Below, one piece after another: positions 1-7,347 of a DNA stretch of 7,462 bases (positions are counted from its first letter, which is position 1; every line of letters starts with the position of its first letter). The stretch spans positions 1 to 7,462 of the forward strand of contig DPSB01000272.1 in assembly GCA_003537495.1 (NCBI GenBank), read 5' to 3'. The position numbers and the translations under genes were made by a program. The notes beneath the pieces are model-generated. The model searched no databases and had not been told where the DNA came from. It saw only the letters and a program-made list of their open reading frames with translations. This DNA is from Cytophagales bacterium (GTDB lineage: Bacteria; Bacteroidota; Bacteroidia; Cytophagales; Cyclobacteriaceae).

Positions 1-945
1 TGAATATTCTTCAAACACAATAGCAAAACTAGCGGCATCAGCTTCTGCAATTTTTTTTCGATCGTAAAACGCCTGCTGTTTATCTTTTATAAAATCCCGG
101 TTCAGAATCTCAAGGCTTTCAATATCAACTCCATCTATGCGTTCGCCATCGCTTACCAGAATGTCGGTATTGACAACAATATTTCGTTCGTCTATAATTT
201 TAATGAACTCAATCTTATCGAAATTGAGCATGGAGAAATCAACCTTCCAATTTGATAGTACAAGTGCATTTCCAAACTGCACGTAGTTCTCGGAGATAAC
301 CTTTGGCTCTGTTCCGGGATGCGCAGCTTTTTTAAACACCTGCACTTCAGCCCGCGATCCACCAACCTGACTGTAATCCCGATAAATGACGTAAATGTTA
401 GCAGAATCAATCGCAAGGGTAGAATTCAACACGGTAAAGGTTCCGCGATCTACATCCAGTTTATTGCCATTCAGGAAGATGGCATTCTTATCGCGACCCC
501 ACGCATAGTAGCTCCATTCCTGTTTTATGGGTTTGTATGTTTCATAGGTTTGTGCGTCAGCATTTTTAATGATGTGAAGTGAGTCTCCGTAATCATAATG
601 GTAATACACATGTTGTGCATCTCTGGGTGTTCTCTGTTCATCAATTGTAAAGCTGGTATGGTCAACATTTTGAATTTTGTCTTTCCAATAAATATGTTGC
701 TTGTCTTTCGCAAATTCTCTGGAAAAGACGGTGAATGTTTCGGGATCGGCTTCAAGCTCACGGTATCCTAATTCAAACCAATTGCCCATGGGTGAGTAAA
801 TGATTACATTTTTCCAGCGGTGATGATAGTATGAATCGGAAAGCGCGGCATTAACCGGTTTACCTACCCGCATAAACAAACTTACGATGTAGCCGACAAA
901 AGCAAAGAAGAAAAGACCAATGATGATTAGAATAGTTTTCAACAT
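1..945 (-). CDS. DKNYY-repeat membrane-anchored protein, 3' end cut by window
   Basis: The reading frame is open for 315 codons from an ATG at 945 to the window edge, so the C-terminus is missing. Residues 4-25 form one hydrophobic segment (KTILIIIGLFFFAFVGYIVS), most likely an uncleaved membrane anchor; I see no lipobox. The rest is hydrophilic and carries degenerate DKNYY-type repeats. Repeat 1 is at about residues 62-100 (LEADPETFTVF...AKDKQHIYWK...VDHTSF). Repeat 2 is at about 129-172 (ADAQTYE...WGRDKNAIFLNGNKLDVDRGTF). A probable third begins near 283 (RDFIKDKQQAFYDRKKI...ADAASF). The D-K-x-x-[VI]-[YF] core and the 'vD..TF' closing motif support the family. DKNYY proteins have no established biochemical role, so none is assigned. 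The gene follows katG on the same strand but lies beyond a strong terminator, so it is probably transcribed separately. It could be mistaken for non-coding sequence because the frame has no stop in the window. Confidence 0.8.
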   Translation of the reverse strand, partial: MLKTILIIIGLFFFAFVGYIVSLFMRVGKPVNAALSDSYYHHRWKNVIIYSPMGNWFELGYRELEADPETFTVFSREFAKDKQHIYWKDKIQNVDHTSFTIDEQRTPRDAQHVYYHYDYGDSLHIIKNADAQTYETYKPIKQEWSYYAWGRDKNAIFLNGNKLDVDRGTFTVLNSTLAIDSANIYVIYRDYSQVGGSRAEVQVFKKAAHPGTEPKVISENYVQFGNALVLSNWKVDFSMLNFDKIEFIKIIDERNIVVNTDILVSDGERIDGVDIESLEILNRDFIKDKQQAFYDRKKIAEADAASFAIVFEEYS

Positions 946-946
946 G

Positions 947-971
947 GATAAACGTTTATCGGCTAAAGCTA
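947..971 (-). promoter_or_regulatory. Perfect 14-bp palindrome and possible -7 element before the DKNYY gene
   Basis: GATAAACGTTTATC at 947-960 is a perfect palindrome ending one base before the ATG at 945. Just upstream on the minus strand is TAGCTTTA (971-964), a one-mismatch version of the Bacteroidota -7 element TAnnTTTG. It would place the transcription start inside the palindrome. No good -33 TTTG is seen at the expected spacing, so the promoter part is weak. The palindrome could be an operator or a short hairpin affecting translation. Confidence 0.35.
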
Positions 972-974
972 AAT

Positions 975-1005
975 AAAAAAGGTGACCCGTTTTCAGGTCA
1001 CCTTT
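975..1005 (-). terminator. Intrinsic terminator of katG
   Basis: An inverted repeat ggtgacc (981-987) / ggtcacc (996-1002) has an 8-base loop. Flanking AAA/TTT extends it to a 10-bp stem (978-987 with 996-1005). On the minus strand the stem runs into TTTTTTATTT. It starts about 20 bases past the katG stop and separates katG from the DKNYY gene. Confidence 0.85.
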
Positions 1006-1024
1006 CAAATCAGACTTCAATTAC

Positions 1025-3250
<2,226 letters not shown>

Positions 3251-3295
3251 TTATTCTTTGATTGGTTAAAACTAAACCCGAAAGATTTGCCGTAC

Positions 3296-3311
3296 AATGA
3301 CGATAGTCATT
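3296..3311. other. Small perfect hairpin in the katG 5' untranslated region
   Basis: AATGAC (3296-3301) and GTCATT (3306-3311) form a 6-bp stem with a GATA loop. It lies between the proposed katG transcription start (about 3327) and the ATG at 3223. It could be a leader hairpin or a short dyad operator. The roughly 105-base leader is long for this kind of genome. Nothing else links it to a known element. Confidence 0.3.
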
Positions 3312-3332
3312 TTTAGCACTTTTTCAGGATGA

Positions 3333-3364
3333 CAAGGATACAACACTCAGATTCATAAATCAAA
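3333..3364 (-). promoter_or_regulatory. Probable katG promoter (Bacteroidota type)
   Basis: On the minus strand, TTTG (3364-3361) is followed by a 20-base spacer and TATCCTTG (3340-3333). This fits the Bacteroidota housekeeping consensus of TTTG, about 19-21 bases, TAnnTTTG, with one mismatch. Transcription would start near 3327. The OxyR-like site at 3385-3399 sits just upstream of the -33 element, where an activator would contact polymerase. Confidence 0.55.
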
Positions 3365-3384
3365 TTGATTATTTTTATGATCTT

Positions 3385-3399
3385 ATAGTTTCTGTCTAT
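3385..3399. promoter_or_regulatory. Candidate OxyR binding half-site overlapping the oxyR start codon
   Basis: ATAGTTTCTGTCTAT has the ATAG-N7-CTAT form of OxyR sites and matches ATAGnTnnnAnCTAT at 9 of 10 specified bases. Its last two bases are the first two bases of the oxyR ATG. It lies about 20 bases upstream of the katG -33 element. A second half-site expected at 3363-3377 is poor, so a full four-element site is not clear. The position suits activation of katG and repression of oxyR. The binding is inferred. Confidence 0.5.
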
Positions 3400-4333
3400 G
3401 ACCTTGATTCAATTGGAATACATTGTAGCGCTGGATACTCACCGCCATTTTGTGTTGGCTTCCGAAAAATGTTTTGTTACTCAGCCTACGCTGAGCATGC
3501 AAATTCAAAAACTGGAAGAAGAATTAGGTGTAAAAATTTTTGATCGTACGAAGCAGCCTGTTATCCCTACCGAAATTGGGGCGAGTATTATTGCGCAAGC
3601 CCGCATAGTGCTGCGTGAAGCCGCGGCAGTAAAGCAATTGATTGCCGAACAAAAAGATACGATGACCGGTGAAATCCGGATTGGGATTATTCCTACACTG
3701 GCTCCTTATCTGCTGCCTTCGTTGTTTAAAAATATTCGCGAGAAGTATCCGCAGGTAAATCTTGTAGTGAAGGAGATTATTACGGAAGAGGTTGTGCGCG
3801 AATTGAAGAGTAATCGATTGGATTGCGGTCTTGTAGTAACTCCACTCAACGATTCTTCCATAAAGGAAAATATACTCTTTTATGAGGAGTTGTTCGTCTA
3901 TGTATCGAAGAAAAACGCGTTGGTGGATAAAAAATATGTTTTACCAACCGAGATTGACCCCAACCAGTTGTGGTTATTAGAAGAAGGCCATTGTTTTCGG
4001 TCGCAGATTTTGAATTTGTGTGAACTGCGAAAACATTCAGAGCTTCATTTTAAATATGAAACCGGCAATATTGAAACATTAAAACGGATGGTAGATAAGA
4101 GTGATGGTATTACCATTTTGCCCGAACTGGCTATTATGGAATTTAGCCCTGCCCAACTTAAGCTTGTAAAAAGATTAAAGGAGCCCAGCCCGGCCCGCGA
4201 AGTGAGTCTGGTTACGCATCGTAATCATATCAAGACAAAATTGATCCAAACCCTGAAGGAAGAAATTTTAATGTTGGTGCCGAAGCAAATGCAGAAACTG
4301 AATAAGAAGAAAGTAGTAGAGATTAATTATTAA
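3398..4333 (+). CDS. oxyR: Peroxide-sensing LysR-type regulator OxyR
   Basis: This 311-residue LysR-family transcription factor senses hydrogen peroxide in the cytoplasm and activates antioxidant genes. The winged helix-turn-helix covers residues 1-60, with the OxyR-like opening MTLIQLEYIVALDTHRHF and recognition-helix region TQPTLSMQIQKLEEELG. The effector domain follows from about residue 90. The redox pair is Cys199 and Cys208 in GHCFRSQILNLCE, with the same spacing and numbering as Escherichia coli OxyR. Thr100 (IPTLAPYLLP) and His198, both peroxide-site residues in the family, are also present. That makes OxyR far more likely than CynR, CysB or a generic LysR. Two other cysteines are Cys25 and Cys143. 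The C-terminus is rich in lysine (KKK near 303-305). The start aligns with the family and lies inside the candidate OxyR site; there is no clear Shine-Dalgarno sequence. It is transcribed divergently from katG, its expected target. Confidence 0.95.
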   Translation: MTLIQLEYIVALDTHRHFVLASEKCFVTQPTLSMQIQKLEEELGVKIFDRTKQPVIPTEIGASIIAQARIVLREAAAVKQLIAEQKDTMTGEIRIGIIPTLAPYLLPSLFKNIREKYPQVNLVVKEIITEEVVRELKSNRLDCGLVVTPLNDSSIKENILFYEELFVYVSKKNALVDKKYVLPTEIDPNQLWLLEEGHCFRSQILNLCELRKHSELHFKYETGNIETLKRMVDKSDGITILPELAIMEFSPAQLKLVKRLKEPSPAREVSLVTHRNHIKTKLIQTLKEEILMLVPKQMQKLNKKKVVEINY

Positions 4334-4343
4334 ATCATTTTGC

Positions 4344-4416
4344 CACTAAGGCACTAAGTAGTATTTATGATTATACTTGATAGTTCTCAACTTCGTGTTT
4401 TTTTAGTGCCTTTGTG
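4344..4416. repeat. Imperfect intergenic inverted repeat (CACTAAGGCACTAAG type)
   Basis: The left arm CACTAAGGCACTAAG (4344-4358) pairs with TTTAGTGCCTTTGTG (4402-4416), 13 of 15 positions, across a 43-base loop. CTTCGTG also occurs twice (4391-4397 and 4418-4424). From memory, 'TTAGTGCCTTTGTGTCTTCGTGGT' variants are scattered between genes in many bacterial genomes. This copy fills the space between the converging ends of oxyR and the TPR gene, where it may also help end oxyR transcription. No coding capacity is seen. Confidence 0.6.
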
Positions 4417-4444
4417 TCTTCGTGGTGTTAAAAAATAGTGCAAT

Positions 4445-4470
4445 AAAAAAGAGCGCCTCATCAGCGCTCC
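4445..4470 (-). terminator. Intrinsic terminator of the rtcB-TPR group
   Basis: The arms gagcgc (4451-4456) and gcgctc (4464-4469) form a 6-bp GC-rich stem with a 7-base loop. On the minus strand it is followed by TTTTTT (4450-4445). It begins 7 bases past the stop of the last TPR gene. Confidence 0.8.
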
Positions 4471-4476
4471 TTTATT

Positions 4477-4965
4477 TTATCTCTGTTTGCGTTTGCATCG
4501 CTTAATACTTTCTTCCAATACAATACAGTGCCATAATTCAGCCGAGTGTTGCAGTGCTTTCCGATAGCGGGTTATCGCTTTGTTAAATTGTTTTTTCAAT
4601 TCGTAAGCCTTGCCCACTTGTTCCAGTAAGTATGCTTTTTTCGCCTGCTTGGCTTTCATTCCCTTCCTGTAAACATCAAGTGCATCATCCAGCCTTTCGT
4701 CATCGGCTAATAGTTTGCCGAGATACCAGTACGGATCGGCAAATTTTTTATCGAATTGTATCGCAAGCCTGAAGTGCTGTTCGGCACGCGGCATGTTATC
4801 ACCATAATCAAAGTAGATTAATCCCAATGTATAGTGTAGCCGTGCGTAACCAGGTTCTTCATACAATAGCCTGTCCAGCAACTTCAAAGCAGGTTCGTGA
4901 CCTTCCATCCACGCCAGCTTCAACGCTTCTTCGAGATAGTCTTCTATCCATTTTATCTTTTCCAT
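4477..4965 (-). CDS. Small TPR protein, paralogue of the neighbouring TPR gene
   Basis: This 162-residue protein is built almost wholly of tetratricopeptide repeats, helix pairs that normally bind partner proteins. Helical repeats cover about residues 8-40 (EPALKLLDRLLYEEPGYA), 41-75 (LHYTLGLIYFDYG...AEQHFRLAIQF), 76-105 (DPYWYLGKLL...ALDVYRKGM) and 110-140 (LLEQVGKAYELKKQFNKAITRYRKAL). The last residues are strongly basic (SIKRCKRKQR). There is no signal peptide or membrane segment, so it is probably cytoplasmic. It shares LLYEEPGYAxLH, YELK and the IKRC[KR] basic tail with the gene at 5016-5513, and both begin alike (MEKIKW / MELKW), so the two arose by tandem duplication. It lies 50 bases after that gene, with a hairpin between, and is followed by a terminator. 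No Shine-Dalgarno sequence is seen. Partner and function are unknown. Confidence 0.85.
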   Translation of the reverse strand: MEKIKWIEDYLEEALKLAWMEGHEPALKLLDRLLYEEPGYARLHYTLGLIYFDYGDNMPRAEQHFRLAIQFDKKFADPYWYLGKLLADDERLDDALDVYRKGMKAKQAKKAYLLEQVGKAYELKKQFNKAITRYRKALQHSAELWHCIVLEESIKRCKRKQR

Positions 4966-4981
4966 TGTTAAGTTTCAGTTT

Positions 4982-5010
4982 AGCAGGAGAAACAATTTGC
5001 TTCTCCTGCT
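4982..5010. other. Perfect 10-bp hairpin between the two TPR genes
   Basis: AGCAGGAGAA (4982-4991) and TTCTCCTGCT (5001-5010) pair perfectly across a 9-base loop. Neither strand has a T-run after the stem, so it is not a typical intrinsic terminator. It fills most of the 50-base gap between the TPR genes. It could act as a processing or stability element, or a partial terminator lowering expression of the second gene. Confidence 0.5.
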
Positions 5011-5015
5011 CGTGT

Positions 5016-5513
5016 TTAAAAACTGAACATCACCCATCTTTTTTTCCGACATCTTTTAATGCCTTCCATCAACTGGGCAGTTTCAAATCCAGTAGTTGCT
5101 ACCATCGCTTCTTTGTAGAAACGAATAGCTTTCCGGAAATCCTGTTTCAATTCGTATACCTGCGCGATCAAATCAAGAAAAGCAACTTTGTTTGCTTCTC
5201 TTTGATGTAAACCTTTTTGCAGGTATTCCAACGCTTCGGTATATCGTGCAGTACGCATCAACAAAGTACCCAGGTGCAGGTAAGGCGGTGCATATGCTGC
5301 ATTAAACCGGATAGAAAGCTTCAGGTGCATTTCGGCCTGTGCTATTTCCGGAGTGTAATACAAGTACGCCCAGCCGATATGATCGTGCAGATGCGCATAG
5401 CCCGGTTCTTCGTACAACAGGTTCTGCAACAACTCCAACCCCTCCGTTACCTGGTTGTTGTATATCAACTGCTCGGCCTGAGTCAGGTGTGTGTTCATCC
5501 ATTTTAGTTCCAT
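5016..5513 (-). CDS. Small TPR protein downstream of rtcB
   Basis: This protein is 165 residues long from the chosen start. Its helical repeats cover about residues 7-38 (EGLELLQNLLYEEPGYA), 40-72 (HDHIGWAYLYYT...AEMHLKLSIRF), 74-106 (APPYLHLGTLL...ALEYLQKGL) and 112-140 (LDLIAQVYELKQDFRKAIRFYKEA). A basic tail (GIKRCRKKR) is followed by a short hydrophobic end (WVMFSF) that its paralogue lacks. An ATG at 5543 in the same frame would add 10 residues. I prefer 5513 because MELKW aligns with the paralogue's start and because the extra part lies inside an intergenic repeat. It is read in the same direction as rtcB, 79 bases after its stop, and before the second TPR gene. TPRs suggest a scaffold or adaptor; a link to RtcB rests only on position. 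Confidence 0.83.
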   Translation of the reverse strand: MELKWMNTHLTQAEQLIYNNQVTEGLELLQNLLYEEPGYAHLHDHIGWAYLYYTPEIAQAEMHLKLSIRFNAAYAPPYLHLGTLLMRTARYTEALEYLQKGLHQREANKVAFLDLIAQVYELKQDFRKAIRFYKEAMVATTGFETAQLMEGIKRCRKKRWVMFSF

Positions 5514-5519
5514 ACTTAC

Positions 5520-5593
5520 ATTCAAAAATTTAATGTTTAACATTCAAAGCTCAGGGTCTTGAATGTTGAATTCTTAAACCTTGAATTTTGAAT
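5520..5593. repeat. AT-rich 7-bp periodic repeat and hairpin between rtcB and the TPR gene
   Basis: TTGAAT occurs at 5559, 5566, 5581 and 5588, with a degenerate unit (CTTAAAC) near 5572, so the period is 7, 7, 8 and 7 bases. Inverted copies (ATTCAA) lie at 5520 and 5542. AACATTCAA (5539-5547) and TTGAATGTT (5559-5567) make a perfect 9-bp stem with an 11-base loop. The last unit overlaps the rtcB stop codon. No T-run follows the stem, so it is not a clear terminator. Confidence 0.55.
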
Positions 5594-7008
5594 CAATCTT
5601 CTGCAGGCGAATCATCGCCACACATTCTTACAATCTTCGGAGTAAATTCTCCGAGCACTTCCACAAGTTCATCCTGATAGTGCATTACTTTCCGGATATC
5701 CTTATAGTCCATGGGGGCCTCATCTAATCCGCCTCCCAGTAAGGTAACCTCATGCCGTTGCAATTCCTGTTTCATCATTTTATTGGTGATAGAATTTTTA
5801 GCAGCACTTCGCGACATCATTCTTCCTGCTCCATGTGAAGCGGAGTTGAGAGACGTAGCATTGCCTTTTCCTTTTACAATAAAGCCAGGCGCAGTCATCG
5901 AACCGGGAATAATTCCCAGCACACCGGCACCCGCAGGTGTTGCCCCTTTACGATGCACAATAACTTCGGTACCATCAGCCAACTTTTCTTTCCAGGCAAA
6001 GTTGTGATGGTTCTCTACCCGTATTAAAGATTGCTCGCCCAAAGCGGCTGCTATCCGTTCATGAATCTGATGATGATTAGCCGAGGCATAATCACCAGCT
6101 AAATTCATCGCTAACCAATATTCTTGTCCGGCTTCGGTATTCAAATCAAGCCAGGCAAGACTTGCAGCTTCACCGGGTAACAAACAATTTTGTTTAGCTA
6201 CGCGAGTGTAGTGTCTGGCGATTTCAGCCCCTAATCCACGTGAACCCGAGTGCGACAATACAGCAAGGTATTTTCCGGCAGTAAGTTTCCATTCGTTGTT
6301 CTCACCAAGATCAATCAATCCAAACTCAACAAAATGATTCCCACTTCCAGATGAACCAATTTGCATGGCCGCTTTTCCCTGTAAAGGTTTTAGTATCGTG
6401 ACCTCTTTGAACAAATTCCGATCAAGCACTTCATGCTCTTTAGGGCGCTTAAAAACTTCGCGCCCAAAGCACGTATTGTCCAATAAAATTTGTTTCAGGT
6501 TGGCCTGATGTCTGGTTAAAAACTTTTCATCCAGTGGATATGCAGTTAAACACATCCTACAACCAATATCCACACCTACACCGTAGGGTATTACAGCATT
6601 GTGCGTAGCCAATACTCCGCCAATCGGTAAACCATAACCTTGATGTGCATCGGGCATTAACGCTCCGGCAACTGTTATCGGCAACTTCATGGCAATCTCC
6701 ATCTGGTTACGTGCACCTTCTTCAATCTCAGCACCTCCGTAAATCTGATAGTCGATTCTGTTTTTCAACAACTCATGCACCAACGATTTTTTCTCGGATG
6801 GTACAAGGGCCAATGCAGTCTTGCTCCAGATAGAATCTTGTACAAACGCTTTTGGATTTATCAATACTGCTTTCAATGCCTCGTATATTTCTTCTTTCTC
6901 GCTTCTGCGGTAGTACTTCAATACAGTATTGATCGCGGTACCGATTGCTTTTCCTTCCGGATAACCTAATTTGATCAGGTCCTTTCCGCTTAACATTTTC
7001 CTTTTCAT
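5593..7008 (-). CDS. rtcB: RNA-splicing ligase RtcB with N-terminal extension
   Basis: This 471-residue enzyme belongs to the family that joins RNA 2',3'-cyclic phosphate or 3'-phosphate ends to 5'-hydroxyl ends, using GTP and divalent metal, in tRNA splicing or RNA repair. Metal and active-site motifs are all present: MPDAHQGYGLPIGG (118-131), GVGVDIGCRM with Asp147 and Cys150, GSGNHFVEF with His225, HSGSRGLG with His253, and ENHHNF with His334/His335. SHGAGRMMSR carries His392, the residue guanylylated in this family. The first roughly 70 residues have no counterpart in the 408-residue E. coli enzyme. They open with GKDLIKLGYPEGKAIG (8-23), which resembles a motif in the C-terminal part of CCA-adding enzymes. 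The ATG at 7008 is preferred over one at 7053 because AAAGGA lies 7-10 bases before it and the extra residues look unrelated; an ATG at 6996 is also possible. No archease or rtcR gene is in the window. Two TPR genes follow on the same strand. Confidence 0.95.
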   Translation of the reverse strand: MKRKMLSGKDLIKLGYPEGKAIGTAINTVLKYYRRSEKEEIYEALKAVLINPKAFVQDSIWSKTALALVPSEKKSLVHELLKNRIDYQIYGGAEIEEGARNQMEIAMKLPITVAGALMPDAHQGYGLPIGGVLATHNAVIPYGVGVDIGCRMCLTAYPLDEKFLTRHQANLKQILLDNTCFGREVFKRPKEHEVLDRNLFKEVTILKPLQGKAAMQIGSSGSGNHFVEFGLIDLGENNEWKLTAGKYLAVLSHSGSRGLGAEIARHYTRVAKQNCLLPGEAASLAWLDLNTEAGQEYWLAMNLAGDYASANHHQIHERIAAALGEQSLIRVENHHNFAWKEKLADGTEVIVHRKGATPAGAGVLGIIPGSMTAPGFIVKGKGNATSLNSASHGAGRMMSRSAAKNSITNKMMKQELQRHEVTLLGGGLDEAPMDYKDIRKVMHYQDELVEVLGEFTPKIVRMCGDDSPAED

Positions 7009-7091
7009 AATTTTTCCTTTCTGTTTCGCTATGGGCAAAACAATTCCACACATCGTTTTCGATGTTAAAAATTTTAAAACTTGTCCGTGGT

Positions 7092-7122
7092 AAAATAAAA
7101 AAACCCGGACTGCCCGGGTTTT
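7092..7122 (-). terminator. Intrinsic terminator between the leader promoter and rtcB
   Basis: The arms at 7100-7108 (AAAACCCGG) and 7114-7122 (CCGGGTTTT) form a 9-bp stem with a 5-base loop. On the minus strand the stem ends in an unbroken run of seven T (four in the arm, three after it), then ATTTT. On the plus strand only four T follow before a C, so minus-strand termination is much more likely. It lies 84 bases before the rtcB start codon and after a strong minus-strand promoter. Confidence 0.8.
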
Positions 7123-7144
7123 CAGTTAATTGATCAGATACTGA

Positions 7145-7222
7145 TCAACTGAAAATCCGTGACTTAAACCCAATATCGCTACCAGATTTATTGATTTTAT
7201 ATGGTGCTGTTATTCTTAGCAT
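7145..7222 (-). CDS. Possible 25-codon leader peptide upstream of rtcB
   Basis: An ATG at 7222 opens a 25-codon frame ending in TGA at 7145-7147. It starts only four bases after the -7 element TATCTTTG, so the message would be leaderless or nearly so. The peptide begins MLRITAPYKIN and ends GFKSRIFS; it has no run of one amino acid as in classic amino-acid attenuators. Codons 18-19 (GGG TTT) are the segment that could pair with the terminator arm, and the stop lies inside the long hairpin. A frame this short could be chance. Confidence 0.25.
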   Translation of the reverse strand: MLRITAPYKINKSGSDIGFKSRIFS

Positions 7223-7226
7223 GGTG

Positions 7227-7258
7227 CAAAGATAAATTTGTTCTCGTCTAACTTCAAA
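7227..7258 (-). promoter_or_regulatory. Strong Bacteroidota-type promoter upstream of rtcB
   Basis: On the minus strand, TTTG (7258-7255), a 20-base spacer and TATCTTTG (7234-7227) match the Bacteroidota housekeeping consensus at every specified base. Transcription should begin at about 7219-7223. By contrast, between the terminator and the rtcB ATG I find only a poor -7 candidate (TTGTTTTG, 7043-7036) without a -33. This makes the upstream promoter the best candidate for rtcB. Confidence 0.7.
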
Positions 7259-7347
7259 GCAAGAACCCTATAAATATTTTTCCGTCATGACTATGATTTC
7301 GAAAACAAACATTTCGGTATCATTGCATCCGTTAAAAAACACTTGCT

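Larger units (their letters stand above)
7092..7222 (-). ncRNA. Candidate rtcB leader RNA (attenuator) or free small RNA
   Basis: A strong promoter (7227-7258) and a strong terminator (7092-7122) on the same strand define a transcript of about 125 bases ending before rtcB. Possible elements in 5'-3' order are these. A stem GCACCA (7207-7202) pairs with TGGTAGC (7184-7178). A GGGTTT segment (7171-7166) can pair with AAACCC (7121-7116) of the terminator's 5' arm. A long hairpin has TTTTCAG/CTGAAAA (7155-7149 with 7125-7119) and TTGATCAG/CTGATCAA (7148-7141 with 7137-7130) stems. The last two share bases with the terminator, so the foldings compete. That suits an attenuator, but a stand-alone RNA with a terminator hairpin would look much the same. 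I do not recognise a known RNA family. Confidence 0.5.

Noticed and set aside
192..761. Short reading frames at 192-416 (-), 319-582 (+) and 525-761 (-)
   Set aside because: They overlap the DKNYY gene in other frames, have no family resemblance, and the main frame is open through the whole interval.
4827..5533. Plus-strand frames of 64-127 codons opposite the TPR genes
   Set aside because: They are antisense shadows; the minus-strand frames have clear TPR motifs and paralogous alignment.
5514..5543. Extended start (ATG at 5543) for the first TPR gene
   Set aside because: The extra ten residues come from the AT-rich repeat and are absent from the paralogue, which aligns with the ATG at 5513.
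7009..7053. Extended start (ATG at 7053) for rtcB
   Set aside because: A Shine-Dalgarno-like AAAGGA fits the ATG at 7008, and the upstream codons overlap a small hairpin (7050-7065) and look non-coding.
7100..7122. The 7100-7122 hairpin as a plus-strand terminator
   Set aside because: Only four T follow on the plus strand, against seven in a row plus four more on the minus strand, and no plus-strand gene ends there.
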